A stretch of DNA of 64,000 nucleotides. Source: Moraxellaceae bacterium (lineage in GTDB: Bacteria > Pseudomonadota > Gammaproteobacteria > Pseudomonadales > Moraxellaceae). Below, one piece after another: positions 53,213 to 64,000 of the stretch (the stretch's first letter is position 1; the number at the start of each line of letters is the position of its first letter). The DNA is taken from contig JANYEL010000140.1 in assembly GCA_025363155.1 (NCBI GenBank), positions 1-64,000 on the forward strand, written 5' to 3'. Position numbers and translations under genes: made by a program. A model generated the notes under the pieces. The model did not search any database. It was not told where the DNA came from and saw only the letters and a program-made list of their open reading frames with translations.

Positions 53213-54028
53213 CTAGAATCCTCCAGCCAACCAGAATCCCAATGCAAATATCGGTGCGGCAGCCAAGATCGAATCGATGCGATCTAATACACCGCCATGA
53301 CCCGGCAAGAGCGTGCCAGAGTCTTTGATATTCGCCTCACGCTTGAGTAATGACTCGAACAAATCACCCAACACTGACGCAAGTACAGTCACCATCGACA
53401 ACACGACAAAACCAACCAAATGCCAGTCCATCAGGTGGCGATAATAAGCAACACCTGCAATGATGATGGCGGCTAGAACTAAACCACCAACCAAACCTTC
53501 AATGGTTTTATTTGGACTGACATCAGGAATCAGCTTGTGCTTACCAAATGCTTTACCCGTGAAATAAGCACCCGTATCTGCTGCCCAAACCAGCGCAAAT
53601 AGATACATCAACCACCACGGCGAATCCGACCATAATGAATAAATTGCCAGCGTTGTCGCGATCAGAAGGAGTGGACCAATAAACGGTAGCCAACGAGCCG
53701 GCGTAATCCCGACATTTGGGTAACGTCGCACAGTGACGAATGCAGATAACCAAAATAGCGACGTGATCGCCCAAATAATTGGCCAAGTCTCAGCGCAATA
53801 TTCTTGGGTAAAATAAGCTAGAAAAGCAAAGATTTGAATTCGGATAACAAACATGAGCGGATACTTGTATGGCTGACCATCGCCTTTACCAAACTTAGTC
53901 CACTCTTGTGCACCAACCGCCAACACCACAATCATCAACAGGATCATCGGAATAGGATTGGTGGTCGCAAACATACATAACAGCACGAGTGCAATGAGTA
54001 TCAATCCCGTCCGAATCCGTTCAAACAT
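53213..54028 (-). CDS. cdsA: Phosphatidate cytidylyltransferase
   Basis: [32 protein letters not shown] and [28 protein letters not shown]. Confidence 0.97.
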   Translation of the reverse strand: MFERIRTGLILIALVLLCMFATTNPIPMILLMIVVLAVGAQEWTKFGKGDGQPYKYPLMFVIRIQIFAFLAYFTQEYCAETWPIIWAITSLFWLSAFVTVRRYPNVGITPARWLPFIGPLLLIATTLAIYSLWSDSPWWLMYLFALVWAADTGAYFTGKAFGKHKLIPDVSPNKTIEGLVGGLVLAAIIIAGVAYYRHLMDWHLVGFVVLSMVTVLASVLGDLFESLLKREANIKDSGTLLPGHGGVLDRIDSILAAAPIFALGFWLAGGF

Positions 54029-54836
54029 GGTTATTTACCTGATCTAAATTATTGGTTTTAATTTGGTTATTTGCTTTAAAATCTAAAACTTGCTCGCTAG
54101 TCCGACCAAATCGACGCTCTCGAAACGAGAACTGACCTAATGCACGATCAAACTCCGCTTCGTCAAAAGCTGGCCATAAGGTATCTGTAAAGTACAACTC
54201 CGCATAAGCAGATTGCCAGAGTACGAAGTTAGACAGTCGATACTCACCACCCGTGCGAATTAACAAATCCACCGGTGGTAAATCACCCATTTCCACTTGT
54301 TGTTGCATGCTGACTTCATCGATGTCATCAACAGACATTTTGCCCGCTTGCACCGCCAACGCCAACCGCTTTGCAGCTTGCGCCATATCCCATAAGCCGC
54401 CATAACTAATGGCAATAACCATCGTCATTTGTGCATTTGGGGCAGTGACTTGTTCAGCGGTTTGCATGAGCTGCTGCAAACGCTCCGTCATCTTCGAGCG
54501 ATCACCAATGAAACGCATCGCAATGTTTTGCTCAAGCATGCGAGGCACTTGGTCCTGCACAACTTGTTCAAACAATTGCATTAACAGCGCGACTTCATCA
54601 GGTGGACGACGCCAGTTTTCGCTTGAAAATGCAAATACCGTTAACACTTCAATGCCAACTTCCCGCGCGTGCTGAGTGATGAGATCAAGCTGATCTTTAC
54701 CAGCCACATGACCTCCACCATCACGTAAATGATGCTGACGACCATAGCGATTATTGCCATCCATAATGATCGCAACATGACGCGGCAAGTTTGGATTATG
54801 CCCTTTCGAACGATCCGCTAAGTCTGGCGCTGACAA
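54021..54836 (-). CDS. uppS: Isoprenyl transferase (undecaprenyl diphosphate synthase)
   Basis: HVAIIMDGNNRYGRQ, FAFSSENWRRP, DLLIRTGGEYRLSNFVLWQSAYAELYFTD. Confidence 0.97.
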   Translation of the reverse strand: MSAPDLADRSKGHNPNLPRHVAIIMDGNNRYGRQHHLRDGGGHVAGKDQLDLITQHAREVGIEVLTVFAFSSENWRRPPDEVALLMQLFEQVVQDQVPRMLEQNIAMRFIGDRSKMTERLQQLMQTAEQVTAPNAQMTMVIAISYGGLWDMAQAAKRLALAVQAGKMSVDDIDEVSMQQQVEMGDLPPVDLLIRTGGEYRLSNFVLWQSAYAELYFTDTLWPAFDEAEFDRALGQFSFRERRFGRTSEQVLDFKANNQIKTNNLDQVNNHV

Positions 54837-54841
54837 GAGGC

Positions 54842-55411
54842 TTAAACCTGTAACAATTCGGCTTCTTTCGCCGCTAATTGCTTTTCAATTTCAGCAATGT
54901 ATTTGTCAGTCAGTTTCTGTACTTCATCGCTGGTACGGCGTTCATCATCTTCAGAAATTTCTTTTTCTTTCAACAAATCTTTCACGTCACCCAAGATATC
55001 ACGGCGAATATTACGGATTGCTACGCGTGCATTTTCAGCTTCACCACGTGCAAGTTTTTGCATGTTTTTACGGGTTTCTTCGGTCAATGCGGGTAGCGGC
55101 ACACGAATCACGTCACCAGAAATTGGATTTAAGCCCAAATCACTTTCGCGGATTGCTTTGTCAATCGCGCTAGTCATGCTGCGTTCAAACGGCTGTACCA
55201 CCAAAGTACGCGCATCATCAACACCGACGTTTGCCACTTGATTCAATGCCACATCAGAACCGTAATAAGGCACCATCACATCTTTCAGCATCGCTGGATG
55301 TGCACGGCCAGTACGAACTCGTGAAAAGCCTGATTCCAGAGATTCGATGCTCTTACGCATCCGAATTTCGCCGTCTTTTTTAAGATCATTTAACATATTC
55401 ATTTCCTTCAT
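54842..55411 (-). CDS. frr: Ribosome recycling factor
   Basis: [47 protein letters not shown]. Confidence 0.98.
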   Translation of the reverse strand: MKEMNMLNDLKKDGEIRMRKSIESLESGFSRVRTGRAHPAMLKDVMVPYYGSDVALNQVANVGVDDARTLVVQPFERSMTSAIDKAIRESDLGLNPISGDVIRVPLPALTEETRKNMQKLARGEAENARVAIRNIRRDILGDVKDLLKEKEISEDDERRTSDEVQKLTDKYIAEIEKQLAAKEAELLQV

Positions 55412-55523
55412 TTTGGATACGTTGTTTTAAGTGCTTTGCTCTTGATTGAGCCGATATTTACACCCGACATAAAACTAAAAAACGTATCACGATTTAAATC
55501 AAAATTGGGTGACAAGTCACGTA

Positions 55524-56255
55524 TTACAGGGTTCTGCCAACGCGTGTGCCTTCATTACCGTCCATCACAACACTCAGCAATGCGCCGGGTTTATTCATAT
55601 TGAAAACCTGTAGTGGCACATCATGGTCGCGACACAAACAAATTGCTGTTAAATCCATGACTTCCAGCTTTTCATCTAACACTTGATCAAAGGTCAGACG
55701 TTCATAACGGACTGCATCATCAAATTTATTCGGGTCTTTATTATAGACGCCATCGACCTTGGTCGCTTTCAGAATCAATTTCGCTTCGATCTCAATACCG
55801 CGCAAACATGCAGCTGTATCAGTCGTGAAGAATGGATTACCCGTACCTGCGACGAAAATACACACATCGCCCGATTTTAGGAAACGAATCGCATTGCGGC
55901 TCGAATACTGCTCAACCACGCCATTGATCGCTATTGCCGACATCAAACGGGTTTTAATATTTCGACGCTCAAGTGCATCACGCAATGCCAAGCCATTCAT
56001 TACCGTTGCGAGCATGCCCATTTGGTCGCCAGTCACACGTCCGACCAAACCATCTTTTTGCAACTGACTACCGCGATAGAGATTACCGCCGCCAACCACG
56101 ATACCCACTTGTACGCCTAATCCCACCAAGTGTGCAATAGACAAACTCATTTGATCGAGGATATCAGCATCAATACCCATATCTTTATTGCCCGCCAATG
56201 CCTCACCAGACAGTTTCAATAAAATTCGCGAAAAGCGTGGGCTTTTTTCTGTCAT
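55524..56255 (-). CDS. pyrH: UMP kinase
   Basis: Start preferred at [22 protein letters not shown] (56255; ORF to 56324); [25 protein letters not shown]. Confidence 0.98.
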   Translation of the reverse strand: MTEKSPRFSRILLKLSGEALAGNKDMGIDADILDQMSLSIAHLVGLGVQVGIVVGGGNLYRGSQLQKDGLVGRVTGDQMGMLATVMNGLALRDALERRNIKTRLMSAIAINGVVEQYSSRNAIRFLKSGDVCIFVAGTGNPFFTTDTAACLRGIEIEAKLILKATKVDGVYNKDPNKFDDAVRYERLTFDQVLDEKLEVMDLTAICLCRDHDVPLQVFNMNKPGALLSVVMDGNEGTRVGRTL

Positions 56256-56579
56256 GACGGGCACTCCGAATAGAATAAAACTGGGGATAGGTTTAGGCGC
56301 AACAAAACGCAATCTGAATAGCATTTTAATGCTAGATCGCGTCTACGTAAAACAACTTCAATTTACGGTGAGGCATGGTAACAAAAGGCGGCGGTGAACG
56401 TAAGCAGCGACAGGCATGATTTTCTGTGTATTTATAGTTTTTATTGAAATTGCACTTTTTGGTAATAGAAATTTCTTTTACTTAGCAAGCATACGCTCGG
56501 ATGAAGCTAGTATTTGCAATAAAGCTATGATAAAACAGGATGTTGAATCTAAAAACTTACAAATAGGATTATTAGAAAG

Positions 56580-57884
56580 ATGACACATAATAGTGAAATT
56601 CCACCCACACTATCTTCAGAACCATCAAGACGTCCAAGATACTTACCGCCAGAGCCCAAAAAATCAGGCGGGCTATCAAAGCCACCGAAATCACCAAGAC
56701 CATCAGAACCATTAAATGCTCAACACCCAAGTGAGCCACCAGCTCTCCCTGCATTTAGCAACTCTTTATTTTCTTATGAAGGGCGACTAGGGCGATTATC
56801 ACTGCAGGCAGCAAATCTTGCATTGATCCTAGTAATGACTTTATTAATATTTGTATTAACAATCATTGCCGTAGTCGTTGGTATAGCAGGAAACATAAGT
56901 TCAATTGCAAGCAATCCGTTCCGCATAGGTTTTGGCTTGTTCGGTTTAATTGCCATTCCAATCATAATCATGTTGGTCTATGCCATCATTTTTCAGGTTC
57001 GCCGATTACATGATTTGGACCGCAGTGGCTGGTGGATCTTATTACCCATTCCATTCAGCATTATTAATATGATTGCCACTTTCACCAACATTTGGGGTTC
57101 AAGCTTTATTTCGTTCGCTTGCGGTCTAGTTGGTGGCTTATTTTACTTATACCTTTTGCTCATGCCAGGTACAGCTGGTAACAATCGTTATGGTGCACCA
57201 CGTCATACACCAACTTCTGAAAAAGTAATGGGATGGATTTATATCGTATTTCTTACATTATTATTGCTAATGGGCTACAAGATATCCAAAACACTCCCGA
57301 TTGGTCACTCTCACCCAACCGATTCAAGCATAATAACTGCAAAATCTCCAACATCAACTACATCAAGCGATCCAACATCTACCACAGCTAATGCTAAATA
57401 CAATGCGCCTTATCCTTTTACAGCCCAACAACTTTGGGACAATATTTTGAAAGTGACTGCGCTACCTAATGGTAATCTTGATGCAACCTTAATCGAAAAC
57501 GCATTTGGAACCAAGCTACAAACGGAAACGTTGCCCATGTTAGGACAAACCTATCTAACGCATGCAGGTACTGATTGGTATTTTTCACTAAAATTTATCC
57601 CAAATATGCTTGGACCAAATTTTAATTTTTTTTCATTTAACTGGAGCGACTCATCAAGCTCGCTAGGAACCAGTCCACCCGAAAAAATGTGCATAAATAT
57701 AAATGATATTAAACCTAGTCTACTCAACCAAGGCTGGATAGCCATACCACAGGATGCAGGCGCACAAATAGCATCCAAAGTAGGTTACAGCAAAGGCGGA
57801 CTTACAGGCCTAGCCCTCGAATACTACGCTGACAGTAAATGTTTAAAACAGCTCACCTTAAATAGCACCAAATCTGGCGCATAA
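56580..57884 (+). CDS. DUF805 membrane protein with Pro-rich N-terminus and extra C-terminal domain
   Basis: FSYEGRLGRLSLQAANLAL...VRRLHDLDRSGWWILL is diagnostic of DUF805. Confidence 0.85.
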   Translation: MTHNSEIPPTLSSEPSRRPRYLPPEPKKSGGLSKPPKSPRPSEPLNAQHPSEPPALPAFSNSLFSYEGRLGRLSLQAANLALILVMTLLIFVLTIIAVVVGIAGNISSIASNPFRIGFGLFGLIAIPIIIMLVYAIIFQVRRLHDLDRSGWWILLPIPFSIINMIATFTNIWGSSFISFACGLVGGLFYLYLLLMPGTAGNNRYGAPRHTPTSEKVMGWIYIVFLTLLLLMGYKISKTLPIGHSHPTDSSIITAKSPTSTTSSDPTSTTANAKYNAPYPFTAQQLWDNILKVTALPNGNLDATLIENAFGTKLQTETLPMLGQTYLTHAGTDWYFSLKFIPNMLGPNFNFFSFNWSDSSSSLGTSPPEKMCININDIKPSLLNQGWIAIPQDAGAQIASKVGYSKGGLTGLALEYYADSKCLKQLTLNSTKSGA

Positions 57885-57900
57885 GAAAATCACTTAAAAC

Positions 57901-57925
57901 AAAACCCCGCACTAAGCGGGGTTTG
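57901..57925. terminator. Bidirectional terminator between the DUF805 gene and tsf
   Basis: aaaaccccgcactaagcggggtttg. Confidence 0.85.
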
Positions 57926-57950
57926 TTCTTACAGCGAAATGCTTAACGCA

Positions 57951-58838
57951 TTAGCCTGCAGCAGCCGATGCAGCAGCAGTCGCAGCAGCAACTTCTTCAG
58001 CAAAGTTATCTACTTTCTTCTCGATGCCTTCACCAACTTCTAAACGAACGACGGTGTTAACTGTTTGACCAGCAGCTTTCAGTACGTCGCCAACTTTCTT
58101 TTCGTTGTCGATAACGTATGCTTGACGAGTCAAAGTGACTTCGTTCAAGTATTTGTCCAAGCTACCAGTAATCATTTTTTCAACGATCGCTTCTGGCTTG
58201 CCTGATTCACGTGCTTTAGCAGCGAAAATTTCTTTTTCGCGATCCAACACTTCAGCAGGTACGTCTTCTGCATTGATTGCCATTGGGTTGAACGCAGCAA
58301 CGTGCATTGCAATGCCTTTACCAGTTTCAGCATCACCACCAGTGTATGCAACAACAACACCGATTTTCAGACCGTGGCGGTAAGTTGCCAAAGTTGCGCC
58401 TTCAACCAAAACAGCGCGACGGATCTGGATGTTTTCACCGATCTTTTGGACCAATGAAACACGCGCTTCTTCGATGCTTTGACCATCGCCGTATGGCAAT
58501 GCAGCGATCGCAGCAACATCAGCAGTATTATTTGCCAAAGCAATTTCAGCAACTTTGTTTGCAAACACTGTGAAGTTTTCGTCTTTTGCTACGAAGTCAG
58601 TTTGGCTGTTGATTTCAACCAACAATGCACGACCTTCCGCTTGTGCAATCACGATTGCGCCGTCAGCTGCGATGTTACCTGCTTTCTTAGCTGCTTTCGC
58701 TTGGCCAGATTTACGCATGTTATCAATCGCAACTTCGATGTCGCCACCCGCTTCGGTGAGTGCTTTTTTACAATCCATCATGCCAAGGCCAGTGCGATCA
58801 CGTAGCTCTTTAACCATGCTTGCAGTAATGTCTGCCAT
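57951..58838 (-). CDS. tsf: Elongation factor Ts
   Basis: [45 protein letters not shown]. Confidence 0.99.
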   Translation of the reverse strand: MADITASMVKELRDRTGLGMMDCKKALTEAGGDIEVAIDNMRKSGQAKAAKKAGNIAADGAIVIAQAEGRALLVEINSQTDFVAKDENFTVFANKVAEIALANNTADVAAIAALPYGDGQSIEEARVSLVQKIGENIQIRRAVLVEGATLATYRHGLKIGVVVAYTGGDAETGKGIAMHVAAFNPMAINAEDVPAEVLDREKEIFAAKARESGKPEAIVEKMITGSLDKYLNEVTLTRQAYVIDNEKKVGDVLKAAGQTVNTVVRLEVGEGIEKKVDNFAEEVAAATAAASAAAG

Positions 58839-58933
58839 TTTCATTTCCTCAATAGTTAGCTTTAAATACAGCTATTAACTTTAAAATTTATGGGCCGTAA
58901 ACAGCCTACTTTTTCAAATCGTATCTTTTGAAA

Positions 58934-58967
58934 CTAAACAGCCCAATCAACTGATTGGGCTGTTTAG
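58934..58967 (-). terminator. Terminator/attenuator between rpsB and tsf
   Basis: Perfect 16-bp inverted repeat CTAAACAGCCCAATCA-AC-TGATTGGGCTGTTTAG. Confidence 0.75.
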
Positions 58968-59071
58968 CTGTCAGACTAATGACAGCCGATTCATAGTAGT
59001 TCTGAACTTAGACAAAATGATGACAGCTCAACTTATCTATTTCCAAAAGCTACTACGCAAACAGCAATCTA

Positions 59072-59863
59072 TTACTCTGCAGCTGGAGTTTCAGCAGCTG
59101 GTGCTTCTTCAGCAGCAACAGGTGCTTCAACAGCAGCTTCTTGGCCGCGTGCAGCTGCACTACCTTGAGTCGCTGCGTATTCTTTACCAGCGATGATCGC
59201 GTTAGCCATTGCACTTGCGTACAAAGTAACAGCGCGGATCGCGTCGTCATTACCAGGAATGATGTAATCAACACCATCTGGGTTTGAGTTTGTATCAACG
59301 ATACCGATAACTGGAATACCGAGGTTCAACGCTTCTTTGATCGCGATTGATTCATGATCAACGTCGATCACGAACAATGCATCAGGCAAGCCGCCCATAT
59401 CTTTAATACCGCCTAAAGATTTTTCCAACTTTTCCATTTCGCGAGTACGTTCCAACGCTTCACGCTTAGTCAGCTTAGCGAATGTACCGTCTTGCGCTTG
59501 GATTTCGAGGTCTTTGAGGCGCTTGATCGACTGACGGAGAGTTTTCCAGTTAGTCAACATACCACCCAACCAGCGGTGATCAACAAACGGCATACCTGCA
59601 CGAATTGCTTGTTCACGGATGATTGCGCTTGCAGCACGCTTAGTACCAACAAACAATACTTTGTTTTTGCGGCTAGCGATTTGGTTTGCGTAGTTCAGAG
59701 CATCGTTCAATGCTGGAACTGTATGTTCCAAGTTGATGATGTGAATTTTGTTACGTGCGCCAAAAATGAATGGTTTCATTTTTGGGTTCCAGAAACGAGT
59801 CTGGTGACCGAAGTGAGCGCCTGCTGTTAGCAGATCACGCATTCCTACGTTATAAGATGCCAT
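59072..59863 (-). CDS. rpsB: 30S ribosomal protein S2
   Basis: [39 protein letters not shown]. Confidence 0.99.
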   Translation of the reverse strand: MASYNVGMRDLLTAGAHFGHQTRFWNPKMKPFIFGARNKIHIINLEHTVPALNDALNYANQIASRKNKVLFVGTKRAASAIIREQAIRAGMPFVDHRWLGGMLTNWKTLRQSIKRLKDLEIQAQDGTFAKLTKREALERTREMEKLEKSLGGIKDMGGLPDALFVIDVDHESIAIKEALNLGIPVIGIVDTNSNPDGVDYIIPGNDDAIRAVTLYASAMANAIIAGKEYAATQGSAAARGQEAAVEAPVAAEEAPAAETPAAE

Positions 59864-59875
59864 ATCTATTTACCT

Positions 59876-59890
59876 ATGCACGATGTGCAT
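59876..59890 (-). promoter_or_regulatory. rpsB leader hairpin adjacent to the start codon
   Basis: ATGCAC-GAT-GTGCAT inverted repeat 12 nt upstream of the rpsB ATG. Confidence 0.4.
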
Positions 59891-60210
59891 TTTTCAGTTT
59901 GGGTTAGGCCTCCATACACCCGATTCGTCCACTGGTTTACGAATTAAAAAATGTTTTTTGCAAAATTTTGTCGCCAAAATCGCTAAAACACCGTTTTCGT
60001 AAATCCAGCACCCAGACGAATTGTCGGTATATGTGCGGATTTATTGTCCTAATTCAAGCAATATCTAACATAAGCATTTGATTTTATTTTCATTAATAAT
60101 CAGAAGATCACCAACAAATTTACTTACCAAACGAAGTGCAAAACTGATTGCTAAATCGGGGGCGTATTTATATCATGTTTTAATATACATTCCAATCAGA
60201 TTGACACGAT

Positions 60211-61014
60211 ATGAACAGTTTTATTCAACCTACATCACTGATCAAATCAGCCGAAGATATCGAGAAAATGCGCGTCGCTGGAAAGCTCGCTGCGGAAGTG
60301 CTCGGAATGATCGCGCCTTATGTCAAAGCAGGCGTTACCACGGCTGAATTGGATCGTATTTGCCACGAACATATCATCAATGTTCAAGACGCGATTCCTG
60401 CGCCGCTGAACTATCGCGGTTTTCCAAAGAGCATTTGTACCTCTGTGAATCATGTGGTCTGTCATGGTATTCCAAGTGACGACAAAGTGCTCAAGAATGG
60501 CGACATTATTAATATCGACGTGACTGTCATCAAAGATGGTTTCCACGGTGATACCAGCGAAATGTTCTTCATTGGCGAACCGTCGATTTTGGCAAAACGT
60601 TTAAGCGACGTTGCACAAGAAGCGATGTATCGCGGCATGCAAACTGTTAAGCACGGCTCTTACGTCGGTGATATTGGCGCGGCCATTCAAAGTTATGTTG
60701 AAAGTCAGCGTTTTAGCGTGGTGCGTGAATATTGTGGTCACGGTTTGGGACGTGTGTTCCATGAAGATCCACAGATTCTGCATTATGGTAAGAAAAACAC
60801 TGGCATGAAGCTTGAAGCAGGTATGACCTTCACCATTGAGCCAATGGTGAATGCTGGCGTTTGGCAAACCACCTTAATGAATGACGGCTGGACTGTTATC
60901 ACCAAGGATCGTAAATTGTCTGCGCAATACGAACATACATTACTTGTGACCGAGACTGGTATTGAGATTTTGACTGCACGTCCAAATGAAGATTTGTCAC
61001 GTTTCAATGTTTAA
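60211..61014 (+). CDS. map: Methionine aminopeptidase type I
   Basis: NHVVCHGIP, NIDVTVIKDGFHGDTSEMF, EYCGHGLGRVFHEDPQ. Confidence 0.98.
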   Translation: MNSFIQPTSLIKSAEDIEKMRVAGKLAAEVLGMIAPYVKAGVTTAELDRICHEHIINVQDAIPAPLNYRGFPKSICTSVNHVVCHGIPSDDKVLKNGDIINIDVTVIKDGFHGDTSEMFFIGEPSILAKRLSDVAQEAMYRGMQTVKHGSYVGDIGAAIQSYVESQRFSVVREYCGHGLGRVFHEDPQILHYGKKNTGMKLEAGMTFTIEPMVNAGVWQTTLMNDGWTVITKDRKLSAQYEHTLLVTETGIEILTARPNEDLSRFNV

Positions 61015-61071
61015 TTTTTAAGCCATATCTATAGTCAGTTTAATATTGACTACAGTTAATGAAAAAACCTC

Positions 61072-61101
61072 AAAAAAGACTCTCTAAACAGGGTCTTTTT
61101 T
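61072..61101 (+). terminator. Terminator of map
   Basis: aaaaaagactctctaaacagggtctttttt. Confidence 0.75.
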
Positions 61102-61179
61102 ATCTTCACGACCTCGAACTTCCTGTTATGATTTAGCCTCACGCCCTCTATCGTCAACAGTTTTGAGAGATTTCGCTCT

Positions 61180-63861
61180 ATGTCCGCTCTCCTCGCCCCA
61201 CAAGATGATTCGACTAGCAAAGATTTGCCTTCCGTCGCTGAAATCCTTGCACAAAGTACGCATGTCCGCGGATTAGTGGAATGGCGAAAAAAACTTGAGC
61301 AACAGTTTGATGAGCGCTTAGAAGCGGGCGAATCGATTCGTAAAATCGTTCATGCGCGCACACATGCGATTGATGATGCACTCACCCATTTATGGAAAAA
61401 ACAGGGTCTTACCGACGTCGGCATCGCACTGATCGCAGTGGGTGGTTATGGACGTGGTGAGTTACTCCCAAAATCCGATGTGGACGTGATGCTGTTAAGT
61501 CATCAAGCATTAACGCCAGAACAAGAAGAACAAGTTTCGCAATTTGTATCGAGCTTATGGGATGCAGGACTGGAACCAGGCGTAAGTGTTCGCACAGTTG
61601 CTGAATGTATTGAAGCTTCAGAAGACATGACCGTGGCGACCAGTTTAGTCGAATCACGGTTAATTTTTGGGGATAAATCTTTAAGTCTATTACCACGTCG
61701 AATTGTGTCTGAGACGTGGACTGACTTCGACTTTTATACTCAAAAAATGAAAGAGCAAACCACACGTCACGCGCAGCATCACAACACCGAATACAACCTC
61801 GAACCTGATATTAAAAACGCACCCGGCGGCTTGCGTGACATCAATCAAGTCGGCTGGATTGCCAAGCGCTATTATCGCGTCGTGCGTTTATATGACTTGG
61901 TGCATTTAGGTTCTATTAGCGAATTTGAATACAATGAGCTTGAAGCCTGCGAAGACTTCCTCTGGCTCGTTCGCCATCATTTGCATCGCATCACTGGACG
62001 CAATGAAAATCGACTACTGTTTGATTATCAACGGACTGTCGCCGAACGAATGCATTATGACGCTGTCGAATCCGATCATCATAATGCGATCATTGAACGC
62101 TTTATGCGCGACTATTACCGCGCGGCTATGCGTGTTTCAACCTTTAATGAAATGCTGCTGGCCTACTTTTTTGAAACCGCGATTGAACCGAAATTACCAG
62201 AATTAACCCCTCAGAAAATCACACCGCTGAATGAACGCTTTGAGCTGGTGAATCAAAAAATTTCTGTGCGTCACCATAAGGTCTTTTCCGAAACACCAAG
62301 TGCGATTCTCGAATTGTTTTTCTTCATGGCGAGTCGTGATGATGTGGCTGGCATTCGTGCGCGTACATTGCGATTGCTCATGCTGGCAGCGAATGGGATT
62401 GATGAGAACTTCCGCCAGAATCCAACCCATAAAGCGCTATTTATGGCGATTATTCGCGGTCGTCATCATCTCTATGAAACATTCCAAGCCATGAAACGTT
62501 TTGGCGTGCTCGGCCGTTATTTGCCTGCGTTTGGGCAAATCATTGGTTTGATGCAATACGACTTATTCCACATCTATACCGTGGATATGCACACACTGAT
62601 TTTGCTACGTAATCTACAACGATTCGTCGATCCAAAGTTTGAAGAAACTTTCCCTGTCGTGAGCTACATTTACAACCGTTTAGATCGTAAAGATATTATC
62701 TATCTCGCGGCGCTCTTCCACGATATCGCCAAAGGTCGCGGTGGCGATCACAGTGAATTGGGCGCAGAAGATGCAAATATTTTCTGCTTATCGCATGGCC
62801 TAACTCAACGTGAAGCAAACATTGTCAGTTGGCTGACCAAAAGCCACCTCCTCATGTCGCTTACTGCGCAAAAGAAAGATATTTCCGATCCAGATATCGT
62901 ACTTGAGTTCGCCCAAAAAGTCGGCGACATGGTGCATTTGAATTATCTATATGTGTTAACGGTTGCCGATATTAACGCGACCAATCCTACGCTGTGGAAT
63001 ACATGGCGCGCATCGCTTTTGCGCCAACTATACAATCAAACACGCCGTGTATTACGTTCAGGTTTGGATAATCCAATTGATCGCCAATCGTGGATTGATG
63101 ACACCAAGCAACAAGCCTCCGATTTGCTGGCTGGTGCATTTGCGCAAGATCCGATTGAGGCGATTTGGTCAGAGTTGGGCGATGATTACTTCTTACGTGA
63201 ACGCCCTTCCGAAGTCGCTTGGCACACCAGTGAAATTCTGTTGCATGGTCATGAAACGCCGCTGGTGCAAATGCGTGAACATGGTGAACTCAATCAAGAT
63301 GCAGTACAGATCTTTATTTACACGCATGACATGGCAAATCTATTTGCCGCCACAGTGGCCGTTTTTGACCAAATGGATCTGAACGTTCAAGACGCACGAA
63401 TCATCACCGCAAAAACGGGTTTTTCGCTCGACACTTACATTGTGCTTGATCGTCATGGCACTTTACTCACCGATCAATCACGCCGCGACGAAGTGACTGC
63501 TCGCCTGAAAGACGTATTGTCTCAACCGAATAAAGCGCAAAACCTAACCCAACGGCGTATTCCTCGTCAGTTACGCCACTTCAATGTGCCAAGTGAAGTG
63601 AATATCAAGCTAGATACTGTCCATCAATACAATGTCGTTGAAGTGATCTCCCTTGATCGACCAGGATTATTGGCACAAATCGGCGCGTTATTTGCCAAAC
63701 AGAATATCAATATTAAAACCGCTCGCATCGCCACTTTAGGCGAACGTGCTGAAGACGTGTTCTTCGTGACTGATACCAAAGATGAACCACTCGACAATGA
63801 CGCGGCAAGCGAACTTGGCTTACAACTCATGCAAGAATTAGATGCACAGAATCCAAACTAA
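61180..63861 (+). CDS. glnD: Bifunctional uridylyltransferase/uridylyl-removing enzyme GlnD
   Basis: GGYGRGELLPKSDVDVMLL, HDIAKGRGGDHSELG, two C-terminal ACT domains. Confidence 0.98.
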   Translation: MSALLAPQDDSTSKDLPSVAEILAQSTHVRGLVEWRKKLEQQFDERLEAGESIRKIVHARTHAIDDALTHLWKKQGLTDVGIALIAVGGYGRGELLPKSDVDVMLLSHQALTPEQEEQVSQFVSSLWDAGLEPGVSVRTVAECIEASEDMTVATSLVESRLIFGDKSLSLLPRRIVSETWTDFDFYTQKMKEQTTRHAQHHNTEYNLEPDIKNAPGGLRDINQVGWIAKRYYRVVRLYDLVHLGSISEFEYNELEACEDFLWLVRHHLHRITGRNENRLLFDYQRTVAERMHYDAVESDHHNAIIERFMRDYYRAAMRVSTFNEMLLAYFFETAIEPKLPELTPQKITPLNERFELVNQKISVRHHKVFSETPSAILELFFFMASRDDVAGIRARTLRLLMLAANGIDENFRQNPTHKALFMAIIRGRHHLYETFQAMKRFGVLGRYLPAFGQIIGLMQYDLFHIYTVDMHTLILLRNLQRFVDPKFEETFPVVSYIYNRLDRKDIIYLAALFHDIAKGRGGDHSELGAEDANIFCLSHGLTQREANIVSWLTKSHLLMSLTAQKKDISDPDIVLEFAQKVGDMVHLNYLYVLTVADINATNPTLWNTWRASLLRQLYNQTRRVLRSGLDNPIDRQSWIDDTKQQASDLLAGAFAQDPIEAIWSELGDDYFLRERPSEVAWHTSEILLHGHETPLVQMREHGELNQDAVQIFIYTHDMANLFAATVAVFDQMDLNVQDARIITAKTGFSLDTYIVLDRHGTLLTDQSRRDEVTARLKDVLSQPNKAQNLTQRRIPRQLRHFNVPSEVNIKLDTVHQYNVVEVISLDRPGLLAQIGALFAKQNINIKTARIATLGERAEDVFFVTDTKDEPLDNDAASELGLQLMQELDAQNPN

Positions 63862-63916
63862 TACTTTGGATTCATTGAGATATACTTTTACTTATATAGA
63901 TTAGCGATGTGCCACT

Positions 63917-64000
63917 ATGAACGAACATTTAGCCAGCTTACACCCTTATCCTTTTGAGAAATTGGCGCGCCTGTTTAGCGACATTACACCGCCGAAGGAT
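63917..64000 (+). CDS. dapC: N-terminal fragment, probable succinyldiaminopimelate transaminase (DapC), truncated by window end
   Basis: MNEHLASLHPYPFEKLARLFSDITPPKD resembles the N-terminus of DapC; follows glnD. Confidence 0.65.
   Translation, partial: MNEHLASLHPYPFEKLARLFSDITPPKD

Overview
The window is a chromosomal segment from a gammaproteobacterium, most likely Acinetobacter or a close Moraxellaceae relative (inferred from gene content and order; no search was run). About 60% is conserved housekeeping DNA: recA-recX; pyrG-kdsA-eno-ftsB-ispD/ispF; ftsY; a tandem M16 peptidase pair; 4.5S RNA; lpxA-fabZ-lpxD-skp-bamA-rseP-dxr-cdsA-uppS-frr-pyrH; tsf-rpsB; map; glnD; and the start of a dapC-like gene. 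The main accessory region (about 2-20.7 kb) looks like an organosulfur (sulfonate or sulfone-type) uptake and catabolism island. It holds an SsuF-like molbindin, two SsuB/TauB-like ATPases, three permeases, three substrate-binding proteins, an OprP/DcaP-like porin, two MFS transporters, a sensor-less sigma-54 activator (SfnR-like), an ACMSD-type amidohydrolase, an LLM flavin monooxygenase, a nitroreductase and an aldo/keto reductase. By eye I found two correctly spaced sigma-54 (-24/-12)-like promoters, each just upstream of a leading catabolic gene (amidohydrolase and LLM monooxygenase). This ties the activator, transporters and enzymes into one candidate regulon with an unknown substrate. 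The second accessory element is a 1370-aa RTX protein next to tRNA-Gly, built from five copies of a roughly 546-bp module, with what looks like a decayed gene remnant upstream. No prophage, IS element or CRISPR array was recognised.
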